Assembly: GCA_023261405.1 (NCBI GenBank)
Contig: JAHFOZ010000019.1
Location: 1-22,095, forward strand
Length of the DNA stretch: 22,095 nt
Direction: 5' to 3'
Source: Planctomycetota bacterium
GTDB lineage: Bacteria > Planctomycetota > MHYJ01 > JACPRB01
The stretch's first letter is position 1; every line of letters begins with the position of its first letter. The notes beneath the pieces are model-generated. The model was not told the origin of the DNA. It did not search any database and saw nothing but the letters and a program-made list of their open reading frames with translations. Shown in pieces: positions 20,376 to 22,095 of this stretch. A program made the translations under genes and the position numbers.

Positions 20376-21615
20376 CCTTCGCCTCCAGCCCCGCCCGACG
20401 TGCCGTGCCCAGGCCGTACTCCACGTTTTCGAGATCGCCCGTGGAATGGGCGTCGGGGTTGATCGAAAGCATGACGCCCTGCTCCCTGGCCCTGCGGCAG
20501 TGCGCGGCGTCCAGGTCCAGCCGGTTCGGGTAGGCGTTGAGTTCGATGATCTTGCCGCAGTCCCGCGCCGTCCCGATCACCCGGTCGAGGTTGATCTTGT
20601 AACCCTCGCGGCTGAGGAGGAGGCGCCCGGTAGGGTGGCCTAATATGTCTAAGTTATTGTTATTCAATGACTTACAAACTCGCTCGGTCATTTCCTGCTC
20701 GGACATCTCGAAGTGGGAGTGAACGGACCCGATGAGGAAATCGAGTTCCTGGAGCAGGGCGGGGTCGAGGTCCAGGTCGCCATTGGGGAGGATATCGCAT
20801 TCGAGCCCCTGGAGGACCCGGAAGTCGTCCCAGGTCCCGTTGAGGCGGCGGACCTCCTCCATCTGCTTCCGGAGGCGGGCCTCGTCAAGGCCTTTGGCGT
20901 AGGACGCCGCCTTGCTATGGTCCGAGAGTCCCATGTAGCGAAGCCCCATCGAACGCGCCTTTCCGGCCATCGCCTCGATCGAGGCCGTGCCGTCGCTCCA
21001 ATCGGAGTGGGTGTGGAAGACGCCCTTGAGCGAGTCGAATCCGATGAGGGAAGGGAGGCGATCCCGCTCCAGCTCTCCCGCGTTCTCCCGGAGCTCCGGC
21101 GGCACGCAGGGCAGCCCGAGCGCCGCGTAAACTTCCTTCTCGTTCTTACACGAGGGGGATGCCGATTCGGGAAAAATTCCCAGCTCGCTCAACGTGAGAC
21201 CCTGCTTCTGCGCGATCCGGCGGAGGGCGGCGTTGTGCTCCTCGCTGCCCGTGAAAAAGACCAGCATGAAGGGGAACTGCCGGCCGGACACGACGCGCAG
21301 ATCCGCCTGCAGTCCGGACTGGAGTCGCACGCTCGTCCTGGTCTCGCCGCGGGTGAGGACGTCGGCGACGCCCTCGAAGGCGACGAAATGGTCCATGACG
21401 CGGAGGGCATCCTTTGAACTGGCGATGAGGTCGATGTTGCGCACGACCTCCTTCCAGCGCCGCAGGCTCCCCGCCAGACTGAGATGGTGGACGTCCTTCG
21501 AACCGCGGAGCCACTCCAGGAGCTTCCGCGCCACGGGCAGGGCCTCGCTGAGCAGGAACTGCCCCTGGTGCTTTCCGTGGAACGCGATCCCCTCGGCGAT
21601 CCGCCTGTTGTCCAT
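20323..21615 (-). CDS. Shortened PolX-family protein with intact PHP nuclease domain
   Basis: The 430-aa product aligns by eye with the second half of bacterial PolX (about 570 aa). The text below numbers from a GTG at 21636; subtract 7 for the ATG. The lyase/HhH region (about 140 aa) is missing: the protein starts directly in 'IAEGIAFHGKHQGQFLLSEALPVA'. The nucleotidyltransferase motif reads 'GSLRRWKEVVRNIDLI', with Asn68 where PolX has the first catalytic Asp; Asp70 and Asp112 remain. The PHP domain is complete: 'HTHSDWSDG' (His208, His210), 'DHS' (Asp239, His240), Glu279, His306, 'GHP' (His334) and 'NPDAHS' (Asp395, His397). PHP domains of PolX have Mn-dependent 3'-5' exonuclease and AP-endonuclease activity. 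It is therefore probably a nuclease, not a polymerase. nth overlaps its end by 53 bases. Neither start has a good ribosome-binding site. Confidence 0.9.
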   Translation of the reverse strand: MDNRRIAEGIAFHGKHQGQFLLSEALPVARKLLEWLRGSKDVHHLSLAGSLRRWKEVVRNIDLIASSKDALRVMDHFVAFEGVADVLTRGETRTSVRLQSGLQADLRVVSGRQFPFMLVFFTGSEEHNAALRRIAQKQGLTLSELGIFPESASPSCKNEKEVYAALGLPCVPPELRENAGELERDRLPSLIGFDSLKGVFHTHSDWSDGTASIEAMAGKARSMGLRYMGLSDHSKAASYAKGLDEARLRKQMEEVRRLNGTWDDFRVLQGLECDILPNGDLDLDPALLQELDFLIGSVHSHFEMSEQEMTERVCKSLNNNNLDILGHPTGRLLLSREGYKINLDRVIGTARDCGKIIELNAYPNRLDLDAAHCRRAREQGVMLSINPDAHSTGDLENVEYGLGTARRAGLEAKDVLNTRPLEEVLAILKD

Positions 21616-21640
21616 GGCGCCTAGCGGCGAGCCCACATTG

Positions 21641-21679
21641 ATTCGCCGGGCTGGCCCGCAGGCGGGCGACCCGGCAAAT
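21641..21679. repeat. Strong hairpin between cytochrome-like and PolX/PHP genes
   Basis: GCCGGG (21645-21650) pairs with CCCGGC (21670-21675), and GCCCGC (21654-21659) pairs with GCGGGC (21662-21667) around a 2-nt loop, with small internal bulges. The flanks GATT/AATC extend it. It is 20 bp after the cytochrome-like gene stop and about 30 bp before the PolX/PHP start. There is no T-run on the minus strand. It may end or stabilise the upstream message. Confidence 0.5.
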
Positions 21680-21695
21680 CAGTGCAGTCGAACCC

Positions 21696-22095
21696 CTAGT
21701 CTCGGTACGGTTCGTGGCAGGTGCGGCAGCTGCTCTGGAGTTTCTCGTACAGCGCGTCGCCCGACTCCGCGGTCCACTCGGACTCGAGGAAGTTCTTCAT
21801 GCGGATGTCGAGGAAGATCTCGAAGTAGCTGTCGAAGTCCTGCTTCTTGTCCTCGTCCTTCAGGTAGTCGAGCGCGCGCGCCGCCTCGGCGTTCTTCCGG
21901 ATCTTCGCGAGCTTCTCCTTGATCGCCGCCTCCGGGCGCTTCTTCTCCACGTCCTCCTTGATCGCCTTGTTGAGCGCGCCGTTCTCCTCCATGAGCGCCG
22001 CGAATTTCGCGCGCACCTGGACGCTTTTCGCCTGGCCGGCTTCGGCGGGCGGCGAAGATTTTTTCGGCGGGGCGGCCACGGCGGGGGGCGGCTGG
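21696..22095 (-). CDS. c-type cytochrome-like protein with C-terminal CxxCH (5' end beyond window)
   Basis: The frame is open to the right edge (133 codons including stop in the window). A GTG at 22079 gives 127 aa but would begin in the middle of a Pro/Ala-rich run (QPPPAVAAPPKK) typical of the segment after an export signal, so the true start is probably outside. The body is helical and highly charged ('VRAKFAALMEENGALNKAIKEDVEKKRPEAAIKEKLAKIRKNAEAARAL', 'FEIFLDIRMKNFLESEW'). It ends 'LQSSCRTCHEPYRD', a heme-attachment CxxCH close to the C-terminus, as in four-helix class II cytochromes (c', c-556). It would be exported and carry one heme. Electron-transfer or sensor function cannot be told. 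The hairpin downstream separates it from the PolX/PHP gene. Confidence 0.75.
   Translation of the reverse strand, partial: QPPPAVAAPPKKSSPPAEAGQAKSVQVRAKFAALMEENGALNKAIKEDVEKKRPEAAIKEKLAKIRKNAEAARALDYLKDEDKKQDFDSYFEIFLDIRMKNFLESEWTAESGDALYEKLQSSCRTCHEPYRD

Noticed and set aside
20635..20675. AT-rich patch inside the PolX/PHP gene (CTAAGTTATTGTTATTCAATG) that could be a promoter or foreign segment
   Set aside because: It encodes a Leu-Asn-Asn-Asn-Asn-Leu stretch in the correct frame between conserved PHP motifs. Local AT-richness is explained by the Asn codons.
1..22095. CRISPR array, tRNA, rRNA, transposase, integrase or phage genes
   Set aside because: No regularly spaced repeats, RNA-gene sequence or mobile-element protein motif was seen on either strand. 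A covariance-model scan would be needed to exclude small RNAs.

Overview
The window is very GC-rich, densely coded bacterial chromosomal DNA. It holds 20 confident protein-coding genes (two cut by the window ends) and one doubtful small ORF. No rRNA, tRNA, CRISPR array, transposase or phage gene was seen. The gene mix (ECF sigma factor with a zinc-finger/FecR anti-sigma, right-handed beta-helix protein, Uma2 nuclease, ETF, DUF885, CAP-domain protein, TPR-rich genes) fits a free-living, GC-rich, Gram-negative-type lineage. A TolC-family lipoprotein and a BamE-like lipoprotein imply an outer membrane. Planctomycetota or a similar lineage is my best guess, but the sequence does not prove it.

Layout, left to right. 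(1) A minus-strand MarR regulator is translationally coupled to a TolC-like efflux lipoprotein that runs off the left edge. (2) A minus-strand DUF885 protein has an altered metal-site motif and a basic Lys/Pro tail. (3) The minus-strand etfB-etfA pair has an unusual palindromic spacer. Divergent from etfB is a CAP-domain protein, followed by a Uma2 nuclease. (4) A minus-strand lipoprotein with a BamE-like N-terminus is followed by a sparse 356-bp stretch. (5) A minus-strand secreted beta-helix protein is divergent from an ECF sigma factor and its membrane anti-sigma. (6) A minus-strand two-gene unit encodes a TPR-fused AAA+ ATPase and a TPR multi-pass membrane protein. (7) A minus-strand unit encodes an ABC-2 permease, a metallophosphoesterase and a YqaA/DedA-like membrane protein. 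(8) parB lies on the plus strand, with a perfect parS site inside its own coding sequence and no parA beside it. (9) A minus-strand run holds a c-type cytochrome-like protein (cut by the right edge), a shortened PolX/PHP protein, endonuclease III and an unrecognised 146-aa protein.

The most notable points are the parS site inside parB and the TPR-AAA+/TPR-membrane pair. Also notable are a PolX homologue that keeps its PHP nuclease site but lacks the N-terminal HhH region and one catalytic Asp, and a DUF885 protein that has Arg at both expected metal-binding His positions. Several genes have -10-like hexamers so close to the start codon that leaderless or near-leaderless mRNAs are likely. Several spacers hold long imperfect palindromes that no gene explains.
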